Positions 1 through 8,650 are shown, counted from the stretch's first letter. The stretch is DNA of 64,000 nucleotides from Acinetobacter albensis (GCF_900095025.1 NZ_FMBK01000003.1:62001-126000); one strand, 5' to 3'. The notes: generated by a model not told the origin, from the letters alone. Translations and numbers: made by a program.

Positions 1-656
1 TTAGCGTACAACCGCTTACTCTCCTGCTCTAATTCACTGAGCATTTTTTGCTTAAGCACAAGTTCAGACTGAAGCCATTCAATATCGTAAACCTCAAAAG
101 CTTTGACTAGATCATCAAGCACAAAATTAACTGCTTGATTCAAATTATCCCATTTGCCACGACGCACCATCTGCTCTCTTAAAGTGCGATATAAAATTTC
201 CCGTCTTGGATATAAATGCTTGTCGTAACGAGCTTTGACTGCAATGATTGCCTTTGCACTTTTGGCAAGTGTACGGTTCTGAATAAACTCCACCCCACCA
301 AGCATTTGCACATAAGCAATTAAAATATCTGAATATTGCCTTTGGAAAATTTTGGCAGGCAAGTTATTCACCTCAGGTCTTAATGTATTTATCTGCATTA
401 AAAGCTGTGCAATCTGGAATGGCTTGAAAGGGATTGAAACCACATCCCCCATCATTTCTAAATGAAAAGCTGACTGCTCACTCAATGGAAAATCATTCTG
501 CTGCATTCTTTTTATGATTTTTTCTTTTTGATCAATATATGATTGATTCTCCGTTTCTATTAATTCATTATTCAATTCACACTGATAGTAGTAACAAAAG
601 TTTAACCATATATCCTGCTCAAGCTGCTCTAACCTTGATAATTTTTTATCAATCAT
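1..656 (-). CDS. Hypothetical protein of the integrated element (partial, C-terminus beyond window)
   Basis: An open frame begins at ATG 656 (start MIDKKLSRLEQLEQD) and runs about 218 codons without a stop to the left edge, so its C-terminus is missing. The visible part is soluble and mostly helical, rich in Gln, Glu, Lys and Leu, with no signal peptide, membrane segment or catalytic motif I recognise. The last 30 residues (VLKQKMLSELEQESKRL) look like a coiled coil. It lies behind the integrase and an AlpA-like regulator, so it is probably element cargo. I do not recognise the family and assign no function. No clear Shine-Dalgarno precedes the start. Confidence 0.6.
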   Translation of the reverse strand, partial: MIDKKLSRLEQLEQDIWLNFCYYYQCELNNELIETENQSYIDQKEKIIKRMQQNDFPLSEQSAFHLEMMGDVVSIPFKPFQIAQLLMQINTLRPEVNNLPAKIFQRQYSDILIAYVQMLGGVEFIQNRTLAKSAKAIIAVKARYDKHLYPRREILYRTLREQMVRRGKWDNLNQAVNFVLDDLVKAFEVYDIEWLQSELVLKQKMLSELEQESKRLYA

Positions 657-870
657 AATTCATTAAAATACAGATAATTACATAGCATAATACTACTATA
701 TTTTTAAAAGCTAGTACCAATCTACTTTTACAATTTTTTAAATTTTATAGTTACCCCATCAATGAACTGATCTAATATTTTTAACATTATAGGTTGATCT
801 CCAGCCAATATTTAAGGTTAAAAAATTAGTTCTTTTATCTAATTGCGATAATCACAAAAGGATCAAAGAT
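657..870. other. Intergenic region between divergent element genes
   Basis: About 210 bp of very AT-rich DNA between the minus-strand hypothetical gene and the plus-strand AlpA-like gene. It must carry both promoters, but I could not assign -35/-10 pairs with confidence. An AAAGGA Shine-Dalgarno sits about 8 nt before the AlpA-like start. Confidence 0.4.
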
Positions 871-1092
871 ATGGGCTACTTAACATCTAAAGAAATTCGC
901 CACAAACTCAAAAATTGCTCTGCATCGACTTTATGGCGTTACCAACAACCTAATCAAAAAATGTTCGAGCAACCAATGCCTCAACCTATTAAGAAATGCG
1001 CTGGCTCTACTAGCCTTTGGGATGAAGAAACGTTTAACGAATGGCTAATCAAATATTTCAATAACAACCAAATGAGTAATCTGTCTATCTAG
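871..1092 (+). CDS. AlpA-like helix-turn-helix regulator / excisionase
   Basis: A 73-residue protein with the layout of AlpA/MerR-type small DNA-binding proteins: an N-terminal YLTSKEIRHKL segment, a recognition-helix-like SASTLWRY, a Pro/Lys linker (PMPQPIKKC) and a C-terminal LWDEETFNEWL helix. In P4-like islands such proteins activate integrase or act as excision factors. It is convergent with int and overlaps its 3' end by 8 bp, so transcription through it would be antisense to the end of int. Preceded by AAAGGA. The family call rests on the pattern alone; the target is unknown. Confidence 0.7.
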   Translation: MGYLTSKEIRHKLKNCSASTLWRYQQPNQKMFEQPMPQPIKKCAGSTSLWDEETFNEWLIKYFNNNQMSNLSI

Positions 1093-2284
1093 ACAGATTA
1101 CTTAATTTTTTCCACCATTTTTTATAAGCCTTCGACATCTCTTTTTGATAATCATAATAGTCATATGTCCCCTGTTCCCCAGGCATCACATGACCAACCA
1201 TCAGTTCCGCAACATCCCTACTTGTAAACGCACTGAAATTTGTCCTTGCTGTACGCCGTAAATCATGCATAGACCAATGATCCATTTCAATTTTATAATT
1301 CTTCCTTGCAAATTGCATGAAGTTATAAGGGGTATCTGTTGGCCCACTACGCCCCATTGGCTCTTTGCCATTTTCATGTGGGAAAATGTATTCAGAATTA
1401 TTCAAATCCATTGCAGACTGAAGCCACGGTTTGATCTCATCAATAATAGGTCGAACAATGTCCCCTTTACTTTCTCCTGTCTTATGATTTTCATACGGTA
1501 CTGTCCATGTATTTTTACTAAAATCAAAATCTGATTTCCGTGCAAGCCTCAACTCACTATATCGATTACCATAAAACAAACATAACTTGAGAAATAAAAC
1601 ATTCCTTAATGATGTTCTAGACTCATCACAAATTTTAAAAATTAAAGACAACTCATCATCTTGTAATACTCGAACAGTTTTATTTTTCTTAATATTTAAG
1701 TCACGCTTTCCAGTGATATGTCTTATGGGATTTTGCTCAATTAATTTTCGATTAATCCCCCAATCCAAACACTGCTTTGTATTCGTAAGAATGCGATCAG
1801 TTATCGATGGCGACTGTTTAAATTGCTCTTCTAGTAAATCTAACCACATATGTAATGTGATTTGCTCAGCAGGTATGCTACCTAACTTTGGGAAAACATA
1901 AAGTTCAAATGATCTCAAATATTGATCTGCATTCTTTTTATTAGGAATACTATATTTCGCATGCCACTCACGAAATAGCGCTTCAAAAGTTATAGCCTCT
2001 GTGATCTTGTGAAGCTCTACTTTTTTATGAATACGCGGGTCATGTCCCTTTTCTAAAATTGCTTTCATTTTCTGCAATTCAATACGAGCTTCTTTAAGAC
2101 TCATATTTGGATAGGTTCCCAAGTCTAAACGAGCTTGCTTAGCGTTATATCGAAAACGCATCTGGAAAGTGAGCTTTCCTTTTTGAGAAACACGAACGCT
2201 CAATCCATCTTGATCAGGCTCCGTATGTATTGCTGAACGTTCACGATCTAGATTCTTCTTAAGCCACGTATCTGTTAAAGGCAT
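1085..2284 (-). CDS. int: Tyrosine integrase (P4-like, DUF4102 N-terminus)
   Basis: A 399-residue site-specific recombinase. Residues about 1-90 form the arm-binding DUF4102-type domain (DGLSVRVSQKGKLTFQMRFR, LGTYPNMSLKEAR), about 98-185 a core-binding SAM-like domain, and the rest the catalytic domain. The catalytic set is visible: Arg241 (FYGNRYSEL), His340 and Arg343 (MHDLRR), His365 (LMVGH) and a nucleophile most likely Tyr374 in TYDYYDY. It is full length and appears intact. It lies about 210 bp from the prfC junction, the usual spacing for an island integrase beside its att site. It probably catalyses integration into and excision from prfC. Upstream repeats may bind it or control it. 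Confidence 0.93.
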   Translation of the reverse strand: MPLTDTWLKKNLDRERSAIHTEPDQDGLSVRVSQKGKLTFQMRFRYNAKQARLDLGTYPNMSLKEARIELQKMKAILEKGHDPRIHKKVELHKITEAITFEALFREWHAKYSIPNKKNADQYLRSFELYVFPKLGSIPAEQITLHMWLDLLEEQFKQSPSITDRILTNTKQCLDWGINRKLIEQNPIRHITGKRDLNIKKNKTVRVLQDDELSLIFKICDESRTSLRNVLFLKLCLFYGNRYSELRLARKSDFDFSKNTWTVPYENHKTGESKGDIVRPIIDEIKPWLQSAMDLNNSEYIFPHENGKEPMGRSGPTDTPYNFMQFARKNYKIEMDHWSMHDLRRTARTNFSAFTSRDVAELMVGHVMPGEQGTYDYYDYQKEMSKAYKKWWKKLSNLSR

Positions 2285-2295
2285 TTTACTCCACC

Positions 2296-2355
2296 TGTGT
2301 ACATATTTTTTTCAAATAGAAAATCCTAGAAATTATGTACACACATATGTACACA
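2296..2355. repeat. Three copies of ATGTACACA upstream of int
   Basis: ATGTACACA occurs directly at 2335-2343 and 2347-2355 (12 bp apart) and inverted as TGTGTACAT at 2296-2304, all within 75 bp upstream of the integrase start. The arrangement suggests binding sites for a regulator or recombination factor. That role is inferred; the repeats themselves are exact. Confidence 0.6.
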
Positions 2356-2371
2356 AACATACTGACTAGAC

Positions 2372-2491
2372 TTGAAATCTATTGAACGGGGTTGAAAGAC
2401 ATATCGGATAAAGAATAACAATATTTTTTTATTTTTACAGTACTTACAACGATTTCATTATTATAATTGAAATAGGTTGAATAGGCTTGAA
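2372..2491. repeat. Two triplets of 10-bp-phased TTGAA repeats, candidate arm-type sites
   Basis: TTGAA begins at 2372, 2382 and 2392, and again at 2467, 2477 and 2487, so each cluster holds three copies at exactly one helical turn. Flanking bases are partly conserved (NTTGAAANNG). The second cluster ends about 20 bp from the prfC junction. Phased direct repeats beside a core site are what arm-type sites of tyrosine integrases look like. Binding by this integrase or an excision factor is inferred. Confidence 0.55.
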
Positions 2492-2497
2492 ATGGTA

Positions 2498-2575
2498 TCA
2501 AATATTTGGGTGGGAAATAATGGCGAACGTCCGTCGCTGTGCGACCTGTGCCGCTAATTCGTCTTTGAAACTCAT
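2498..2575 (-). pseudogene. prfC: 5' fragment of prfC (peptide chain release factor RF3) cut by the integrated element
   Basis: Reading from ATG 2575 gives MSFKDELAAQVAQRRTFAII followed by SHP, the N-terminus of RF3, whose family continues DAGKTT (the G1 P-loop). Here it diverges after Pro23 into Asn-Ile-stop (TGA 2498-2500), so the GTPase is cut just before its P-loop. A Shine-Dalgarno (AGTAGG) precedes the ATG, and TACAAT at 2647-2642 could be its -10. The remainder of prfC must lie at the other end of the element, outside the window. In SXT/R391 ICEs the element supplies a new start for the distal part; whether that holds here cannot be seen. An overlapping 102-codon ORF in another frame is not a gene. 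Confidence 0.88.
2507..2524. other. Element-chromosome junction (att site) in prfC
   Basis: Homology to prfC holds from the start codon through the codons for A-I-I-S-H-P (down to about 2508 on the minus strand) and then stops abruptly. The crossover core should therefore lie in or just beside this stretch. The exact core and its length need the partner junction, which is outside the window. Confidence 0.65.
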
Positions 2576-2699
2576 GAAAGATACCTACTGCAGAAGAGCA
2601 GTGTAAAAGATCAAAACTGATCAATATAAAAATTTGGCGATATTGTAGCAGATCATCAAACTTTTGAAATGAACTAAACTTGATCAATAAAGACCAATC

Positions 2700-4766
2700 T
2701 TAAGCCGACCCGTTATATTTCATCTCGTTTAAACGCTGTGCATCCATAGGCATGCCTAAAAGAAAGCCTTGCATTTGTTGGCAACCTAAACGCTTGAGAA
2801 TTTCTGCCTGCAAAGGTGTCTCTACCCCTTCTGCTGTTACGACCAAACCTAATTTTATCGCCAGATGAATAATACTTTCTAAAATCATTTCATCTTTGGA
2901 AGCTACAGTAAGATTATTAATAAATGCACGGTCAATTTTAAGCTCATCGACAGGTAAATCTTTTAAATATAAGAAACTAGAATGGCCAGTACCAAAGTCA
3001 TCAATCGCCAGTTGAATTCCCATCTGGCGGAGTTGCTCAAGACAGTGAATACTGGCAGCAATATCTTTCATTGCAGTAGATTCAGTAATTTCTATCGCCA
3101 AATGATGAGGATTAATGGAATATTTTTTAAATAAATTTTCTAATATTGAAAAGAGATGTTTATGTTCAAATTGAATGGCTGATAAATTAACCGCAACGGG
3201 AAAATAATTCAGATGACTCTGTTCCCAAATTTTAATTTGTTTACATGCTTGTTCAAGTGCCCAATATCCCAGCTCAATAATTAATCCAGTTTTCTCTGCC
3301 TCAGCGATAAATAGACTTGGAGTCAACTGCCCCAAATGTGGATGATTCCAACGAATCAGTGCTTCCACACCACACACTTGCTGAGTTTGAGTTGTAAATT
3401 TAGGCTGATAAAATAAAATAAATTGTTGTTCTTCTACAGCTTTATATAAATCATTTAAAAGTTTAATTTGGCTTTTGGTGTGTTGCTGATCGGCCGTATA
3501 GCTGAAAACTGAGTAATTATTTCTGCCCTGAGATTTGGAAATGGTCAGTGCGGCATCAGCATTACTCAGTAAATCTTGTAAATTATTCCCATGATCGGGA
3601 TATATGGCTATTCCAATACTGCTTGAAACATGGATTATTTTATCGGCGATTGCAAAATTTTGCTGCACCAATTGTAAAACTTGCTCTGCTTTTTGAATCG
3701 CATTTTCAAGCTTTGATTGTTCCAAAACCATTAAAAATTCATCGTTTCCAATGCGAAATAACTGTTCATTTTGGTTCAGTTTTGATTTTAACCGCGAAGC
3801 AAATTGAACCAATAACTGATCACCGACCTCATGTCCAAATGCTACATTGACTGCCTTAAAACGATCTAAGTCTATATATAAAAATGCAGTTTTGCTTTGC
3901 TGCTGAACTTGCCCAGAAAATAAATACTCTAAATATTGCGATAAAAATAATCGATTGGGTAACTTGGTCAAATGATCTTGCAGGATCAAATCTGCTAAGT
4001 CAGGATGTGCTTTAAACAGCTGTTTATTACGTAACTTCAAGCGCTGTTCTAAAAGCATCAGATTTAACCCAGCCAGTAATATTAAAGCTAGAATGCTAAA
4101 TACAACGAATAAGATGGTTTTATTTCCGATCGAATAAGAAGCAATGAGGGAATAATTTACAGCATCAAAAGAGATTGCTTGCATATTTGTATAATGTATA
4201 CCCATGATGATCAAAACCATCAGCATTACGATAAAAATTCTGATGTACAAAAGCTTATTGATCATTTTTTTAGAATAACGTATCAACCAAAGCACGATGA
4301 CAGAACCAATAATCGCAATTGAAAGTGCGAAAACCGTTAGTAATCCATTCACTTGAATTTGCTCTGGGACTAGCACTAAACTGCGTATTTCAAAGTAATG
4401 CATGGTAAAAATACTGCATCCTAAGAGTACAGCGCCTAGAATTAAATCGAAAATACTTAATTTCGGTCGATTGCTTAGCCCAATTGCAAGTATCGAAGCC
4501 ATAAATGCCATAAGGTAAGAAAAAACTTTAAATTCATTGTTAACTGATTGATCTATACGAAAATGCTCGCTGAGCATACCAATAAAATGTAAGCACCAAA
4601 TGACCGTTGCCAATATTAGCGCATTAATCACGAGGCTTATTTTTTTGTATTTACAGACTAAGCTATTGAATTTTAATGGTTCAAAAGATACTGCTAAACA
4701 GCAAATGAAAAAAACGACCACGATTAATCCGATTGCTAGGTCGAAATCATAATGCGTATGAAACAT
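2700..4766 (-). CDS. MHYT-GGDEF-EAL membrane c-di-GMP signalling protein
   Basis: A 688-residue protein. Residues 1 to about 250 are hydrophobic and carry the repeated MHYT sensor motifs (LHFIGM, MHYFE, IHYTNM), thought to bind a metal or diatomic gas. Residues about 262-430 are a GGDEF domain (LTKLPNR, YIDLDRFKAVN) whose signature reads GNDEF instead of GGDEF, so cyclase activity is doubtful. Residues about 440-680 are an EAL domain with intact motifs: EALIRW, NLSAIQF, ITEST, IDDFGTG, KIDRAFI, TAEGVET. It is most likely a c-di-GMP phosphodiesterase. A GGAAG Shine-Dalgarno precedes ATG 4766. It probably lay upstream of prfC, on the same strand, before the element inserted. Confidence 0.92.
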   Translation of the reverse strand: MFHTHYDFDLAIGLIVVVFFICCLAVSFEPLKFNSLVCKYKKISLVINALILATVIWCLHFIGMLSEHFRIDQSVNNEFKVFSYLMAFMASILAIGLSNRPKLSIFDLILGAVLLGCSIFTMHYFEIRSLVLVPEQIQVNGLLTVFALSIAIIGSVIVLWLIRYSKKMINKLLYIRIFIVMLMVLIIMGIHYTNMQAISFDAVNYSLIASYSIGNKTILFVVFSILALILLAGLNLMLLEQRLKLRNKQLFKAHPDLADLILQDHLTKLPNRLFLSQYLEYLFSGQVQQQSKTAFLYIDLDRFKAVNVAFGHEVGDQLLVQFASRLKSKLNQNEQLFRIGNDEFLMVLEQSKLENAIQKAEQVLQLVQQNFAIADKIIHVSSSIGIAIYPDHGNNLQDLLSNADAALTISKSQGRNNYSVFSYTADQQHTKSQIKLLNDLYKAVEEQQFILFYQPKFTTQTQQVCGVEALIRWNHPHLGQLTPSLFIAEAEKTGLIIELGYWALEQACKQIKIWEQSHLNYFPVAVNLSAIQFEHKHLFSILENLFKKYSINPHHLAIEITESTAMKDIAASIHCLEQLRQMGIQLAIDDFGTGHSSFLYLKDLPVDELKIDRAFINNLTVASKDEMILESIIHLAIKLGLVVTAEGVETPLQAEILKRLGCQQMQGFLLGMPMDAQRLNEMKYNGSA

Positions 4767-5156
4767 CTTAAACTTCCGTACAAATCATTTTTGTTTTCAT
4801 TCATATTCCTCGTCGGGCTTTAATTAAAAACCTGAGCGATTATATTTAAAGAGTACGTATAAAAATAATTAATTAAAAACAAGAATCCGATACTATTGGA
4901 TTTTGGTCAAGCAAAAATTACACTATTCAGATTTATTTATAATATCTTCATTTTGTTAAGTAAAATAGAGTTCATACTTTTTTCAATTAGCTCCAAATGG
5001 TTCATATTTTCTAAATTTAAACGACTTTTTTATTATTATAATTTGCCTGTTAAGCCAAGACTGATTCCCATTAAACTTAGTCTGTCTTTTTTCTGTTGTT
5101 TTGGCTCCCTTTTCACAAAAAAATAAAATTCCCTCATACGGGTCAGATTAAAAATA
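4767..5156. other. AT-rich intergenic region
   Basis: About 390 bp upstream of the MHYT-GGDEF-EAL gene, containing its promoter. A 76-codon plus-strand frame here is Phe/Leu/Lys-rich, has no Shine-Dalgarno and looks like chance. I see no RNA gene or mobile element. Confidence 0.4.
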
Positions 5157-5187
5157 AAAAACCAGCCGAATAATTCGACTGGTTTTT
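5156..5187. terminator. Rho-independent terminator downstream of prc
   Basis: ACCAGCCGAA and TTCGACTGGT pair around a TAA loop with one mismatch, flanked by A-runs and T-runs on both sides, so it can act in either direction. It lies about 30 bp past the prc stop. Confidence 0.8.
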
Positions 5188-5217
5188 TTAATACACTTTA
5201 AAACATTTAGCTCAGAA

Positions 5218-7419
5218 CTACTTTCCTGAGGCTTTATTACCTGTTTGTAATGTCGCATAATCCAATAAAATATTGGCAGACTCTGTGACAAATGTTTCAT
5301 CTTCAGGAAGTGCCGGACGTTGAGCGGCTTTCATTTTAGAACGCGCTTCAATCAAAGCATCAATAGAAGCTTGATAACTTTCCCAATTTGGATATGGTTT
5401 TTGACCAGTGACTGCACGGCGTTGATTCTCAGCCTGTAAAGTTTTCTGCTCTAGCTCCATCAACTCAGCTTTACGTTGATCAATATCCAAAACAACACGT
5501 TTTTGCTCTTCAGTTTTTTGGGTAATTGCTTTTCGTTGTTCCAAGTATTTAAATTGTGGATCTGCCACAACACGCTGCTGAGACATTTGACTCAGATTTT
5601 GCACATAAGGCTGAACCGAGCCCTCACGTTTAAAAGGTGCTGTTGGAATCGTATCCCATTTTAAGGCATTTTTTGCTTTACGTTCACCAAACTCTTCGTT
5701 GTAAATATCAATCAATTTAATGTCAGGAACTACACCTTTATTTTGGGTACTTCCACCAGTCACACGATAGAATTTACGTTGTGTCAATGTCGCTTGACCA
5801 TGTGCCAAAGTATCCAATTGAACTTGAGCTGTTCCTTTACCCGTAGTCGTACTACCAATTACAATACCACGCTCATAATCCTGAATAGCCGCAGAATAAA
5901 TTTCACTGGCAGAGGCAGAAGCCAAATTAATCATCACTGCAAGTGGACCTGCGTAGGTTTGGGCACCGCCATCTTCATCTTCAAACACACTAACGTTACC
6001 ATTACCATCACGTATTTGTACCACTGGGCCTGACTTAATCACTTGACCCAACATACGTGCGACTTCTTCGAGTGAACCACCTGGGTTATTACGCAAATCA
6101 ATAATGATCCCTTCGACATTTTTAGCTGCCAAAGCTTTTAAAGCATTGTTGGTGTCTTCAGAAACTGAACGATAGTCCGTTCCTGCACGACGCGCGCGGT
6201 AATTTAAATAGAACGATGGGATTTCAATCACACCAAAGGTATGATTTTTACCCTCACGTTTAATCTCAACTGTACGTGAACGAACCCCAGCATCTTCTTC
6301 TTGAATAATGTCACGTACCAAGCTCACAGTACGTGCCTGACTCATCGATGCACCTGGTCCAAGCAAACGTAAACTGACTTTCGTACCACGTTTACCACGA
6401 ATCAAACCCACTACTTCGCTACTTGACCACCCCACAACGTCGACCATTTTGTCGCCATCTTGGGCTACACCAATGATACGATCACCCGATTTTATTTGAC
6501 CTGATTTACTGGCAGGTCCACCTTCAACAATGGTTTCAACCTTGGTGTAGTCTTCATTACCACGTTCAGGTCGAATTGAAACGCCGATCCCTTCCAACTG
6601 TAAAGTGGTTTGACGGTTGAGCTCCATCGCATCGACAGGTGGGAAATAGTTACTGTGTGGATCATAGGTCAGCATCATGGCATTCAAAGTTTTGTCTAAG
6701 ACATCATCACTTTTTACACGGCTGATTCGCTCAAGTTGTCGAGTATAACGCTTGGTCAAGGTTTGTACTGGTGTCAAATCTTCAGGACTGGTTAAATCTT
6801 GCCCATTGGCCAAAGTCGGATCATCTTTCAAGGCTTTTTGTTTGGCTGCTTCCTCTTCTTTACTAATGGTCAAGTTAATCAGTTGAGAGACCAACATTTT
6901 TTGCCAATGCTGACGCTGTGCTTCAGCAGATGCAAAATGAGGCGCCTTTTCACGATCAGTCTCAATATAGACATTGGCTTGTTTTAGATTTTGTGGCTTT
7001 TTCAGCTCAGCCAACATGTATTCATAAAATGCTTTTAAACGTTCGCGGTATTGAGCATGAATCAGATAAGGCCCTGACAAATCGCCTGCTTTTAATGCAG
7101 CACCAAAGTTTGCACCATATTTTTTCTTATATTGTTCAACTTCAGGCGCTAAAAACAACGAATGGTCTGCATCTAGACTGTCTAAGTAGAAATCTAAAAT
7201 TCGATTAGAAGTCGCGGCATCTAAACGCATATTCAAATAATGTTGACGATCAACTAAAGTCGCCAATTGACGCGATACAAGCGCTTGCTCTTGGGTGGGT
7301 TGAATCACTTGAGAAACTGCAACAGTATTATTTGCCGCAATTGCATCATTCATGACATGCGAAAAGAAAAATCCTCCAGTCGCAATCGCAACTGCACAAG
7401 CTATAGTTTGAAGTTTCAT
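5218..7419 (-). CDS. prc: Carboxy-terminal processing protease Prc/Tsp (S41A)
   Basis: A 733-residue periplasmic tail-specific protease. A signal peptide covers about residues 1-29 (ending DAIAA). An N-terminal Tsp helical region precedes a PDZ domain at about 275-355 (GIGVSIRPE, GGPASKSGQIKSGDRI), then the S41 protease core. The Ser-Lys catalytic pair is visible as Ser503 in SASASEI and Lys528 in TGKGTAQ, with Asp514 in IQDY; spacings of 11 and 25 match E. coli Tsp. A C-terminal DUF3340-type region (residues about 560-733) is Gln/Lys-rich. It is expected to degrade misfolded or tagged envelope proteins and to tune peptidoglycan hydrolases. Divergent from nagZ. Confidence 0.95.
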   Translation of the reverse strand: MKLQTIACAVAIATGGFFFSHVMNDAIAANNTVAVSQVIQPTQEQALVSRQLATLVDRQHYLNMRLDAATSNRILDFYLDSLDADHSLFLAPEVEQYKKKYGANFGAALKAGDLSGPYLIHAQYRERLKAFYEYMLAELKKPQNLKQANVYIETDREKAPHFASAEAQRQHWQKMLVSQLINLTISKEEEAAKQKALKDDPTLANGQDLTSPEDLTPVQTLTKRYTRQLERISRVKSDDVLDKTLNAMMLTYDPHSNYFPPVDAMELNRQTTLQLEGIGVSIRPERGNEDYTKVETIVEGGPASKSGQIKSGDRIIGVAQDGDKMVDVVGWSSSEVVGLIRGKRGTKVSLRLLGPGASMSQARTVSLVRDIIQEEDAGVRSRTVEIKREGKNHTFGVIEIPSFYLNYRARRAGTDYRSVSEDTNNALKALAAKNVEGIIIDLRNNPGGSLEEVARMLGQVIKSGPVVQIRDGNGNVSVFEDEDGGAQTYAGPLAVMINLASASASEIYSAAIQDYERGIVIGSTTTGKGTAQVQLDTLAHGQATLTQRKFYRVTGGSTQNKGVVPDIKLIDIYNEEFGERKAKNALKWDTIPTAPFKREGSVQPYVQNLSQMSQQRVVADPQFKYLEQRKAITQKTEEQKRVVLDIDQRKAELMELEQKTLQAENQRRAVTGQKPYPNWESYQASIDALIEARSKMKAAQRPALPEDETFVTESANILLDYATLQTGNKASGK

Positions 7420-7620
7420 AAATAATTCGTTTTTCCTTGGTGCGATCCCAAAATTACAATGTCATTTTTTCAATATGAATGCAGTATATTCAAAATCTTA
7501 AACAACTTAATATATTTGTGTGGTGTAGTTTTATCACATTCTATACTGTCAAAATGTAGCAAATCATTGCAAAATGCGCGTATTGTTTTTTCTTTATAAA
7601 ATTCTAATACGGATACCAAT

Positions 7621-8643
7621 ATGATTGGCGCATTGATGCTAGACATCGCTGGCACAGAACTTACACAAGAAGATATTCAACTCTTACAAGCACCGCAAGT
7701 AGGTGGCATGATTTTATTTTCTCGAAATATAGAATCCCCTCCACAAGTTCGTGCCTTAACCGATCATATGCGTCGTATTCGACCTGATATTTTAATTGCC
7801 GTTGATCAGGAAGGAGGTCGCGTACAACGCTTAAAACAAGGCTTTAGCTTACTTCCTGCTATGGGGCGTTTAGGTGATTTATATAACACGCAACCTCAAC
7901 AAGCCGTGGCCCTAGCAGAGCAATGCGGTTGGCTCATGGCAATTGAAGTACTTGCAGTAGGTATCGATTTCAGCTTTGCACCAGTTTTGGATTTAAATGA
8001 TGTGAGCGATGTCATTGGCGATCGCAGTTTTGCTCAAAATATTCAAGATATTGTTCCCCTTGCCAGTGCCTTTATGCAAGGAATGAAACGCGCCGGCATG
8101 GCCAATACAGGAAAGCATTTTCCTGGACATGGTTCAGTTAAAGCCGATTCACATGTAGCCGCCCCTGTTGACTCACGTAGCTTTGAAGACATTTATGCTA
8201 AAGATATGCAAACTTTTATTCAACTCATGCCCCAACTCGACGCCTTAATGCCCGCACATGTCATTTATGATCAAATTGACCCGAATCCTGCGGGCTTTTC
8301 ACCCTACTGGATTCAAACTATTCTGCGTCAAAAGCTTAAATTTGATGGTGTGCTTTTCTCAGATGACTTAACCATGCAAGCTGCTTGTGTTGTGGGCGGG
8401 GCAGATGCACGTATTCAAGCCGCACTTAAAGCCGGTTGTGATATGGGTTTAGTCTGTAATGACCGTTCAGCCGCATGTACAGCTTTAGAAGGTATAAATG
8501 ACTTAGCGCTACCTAATCAAGAACGCTTAGAACGTATGCGAGGAAAAATTCCACAGCTTCAGCACAGCACAATACTTGAGTTAGGGGATGAATGGAAAAA
8601 AGTGCGTGATACTGTTGAAGAATTTAAACAATCCTTCCATTAA
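7621..8643 (+). CDS. nagZ: Beta-N-acetylhexosaminidase NagZ (GH3)
   Basis: A 340-residue cytosolic GH3 enzyme that removes GlcNAc from anhydromuropeptides during peptidoglycan recycling. Motifs seen: VDQEGGRVQRL (substrate-binding loop), NTGKHFPGHGSV (Lys-His loop with the catalytic acid/base His) and FSDDLTM with the nucleophile Asp. Length matches the family. The start ATG 7621 directly precedes the conserved N-terminus; a weak GGA lies about 8 nt upstream. It is transcribed divergently from prc, about 200 bp apart, putting two cell-wall-linked functions on one shared promoter region. In other bacteria the product feeds AmpR signalling; no ampR is seen here. Confidence 0.95.
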   Translation: MIGALMLDIAGTELTQEDIQLLQAPQVGGMILFSRNIESPPQVRALTDHMRRIRPDILIAVDQEGGRVQRLKQGFSLLPAMGRLGDLYNTQPQQAVALAEQCGWLMAIEVLAVGIDFSFAPVLDLNDVSDVIGDRSFAQNIQDIVPLASAFMQGMKRAGMANTGKHFPGHGSVKADSHVAAPVDSRSFEDIYAKDMQTFIQLMPQLDALMPAHVIYDQIDPNPAGFSPYWIQTILRQKLKFDGVLFSDDLTMQAACVVGGADARIQAALKAGCDMGLVCNDRSAACTALEGINDLALPNQERLERMRGKIPQLQHSTILELGDEWKKVRDTVEEFKQSFH

Positions 8644-8650
8644 TACGACG

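Noticed and set aside
2521..2600. tmRNA or other structured RNA near the att site (GTCGCTGTGCGAC hairpin)
   Set aside because: The segment is explained as prfC coding sequence on the minus strand.
2379..2687. A 102-codon minus-strand ORF starting MIKFSSFQKF as a gene
   Set aside because: It runs over the real prfC start in a different frame, has no family features, and part of it reads the element terminus; prfC is the true coding frame.
4896..5126. 76-codon plus-strand ORF
   Set aside because: Phe/Lys/Leu-rich composition of AT-rich noncoding DNA, no Shine-Dalgarno, no recognisable family.
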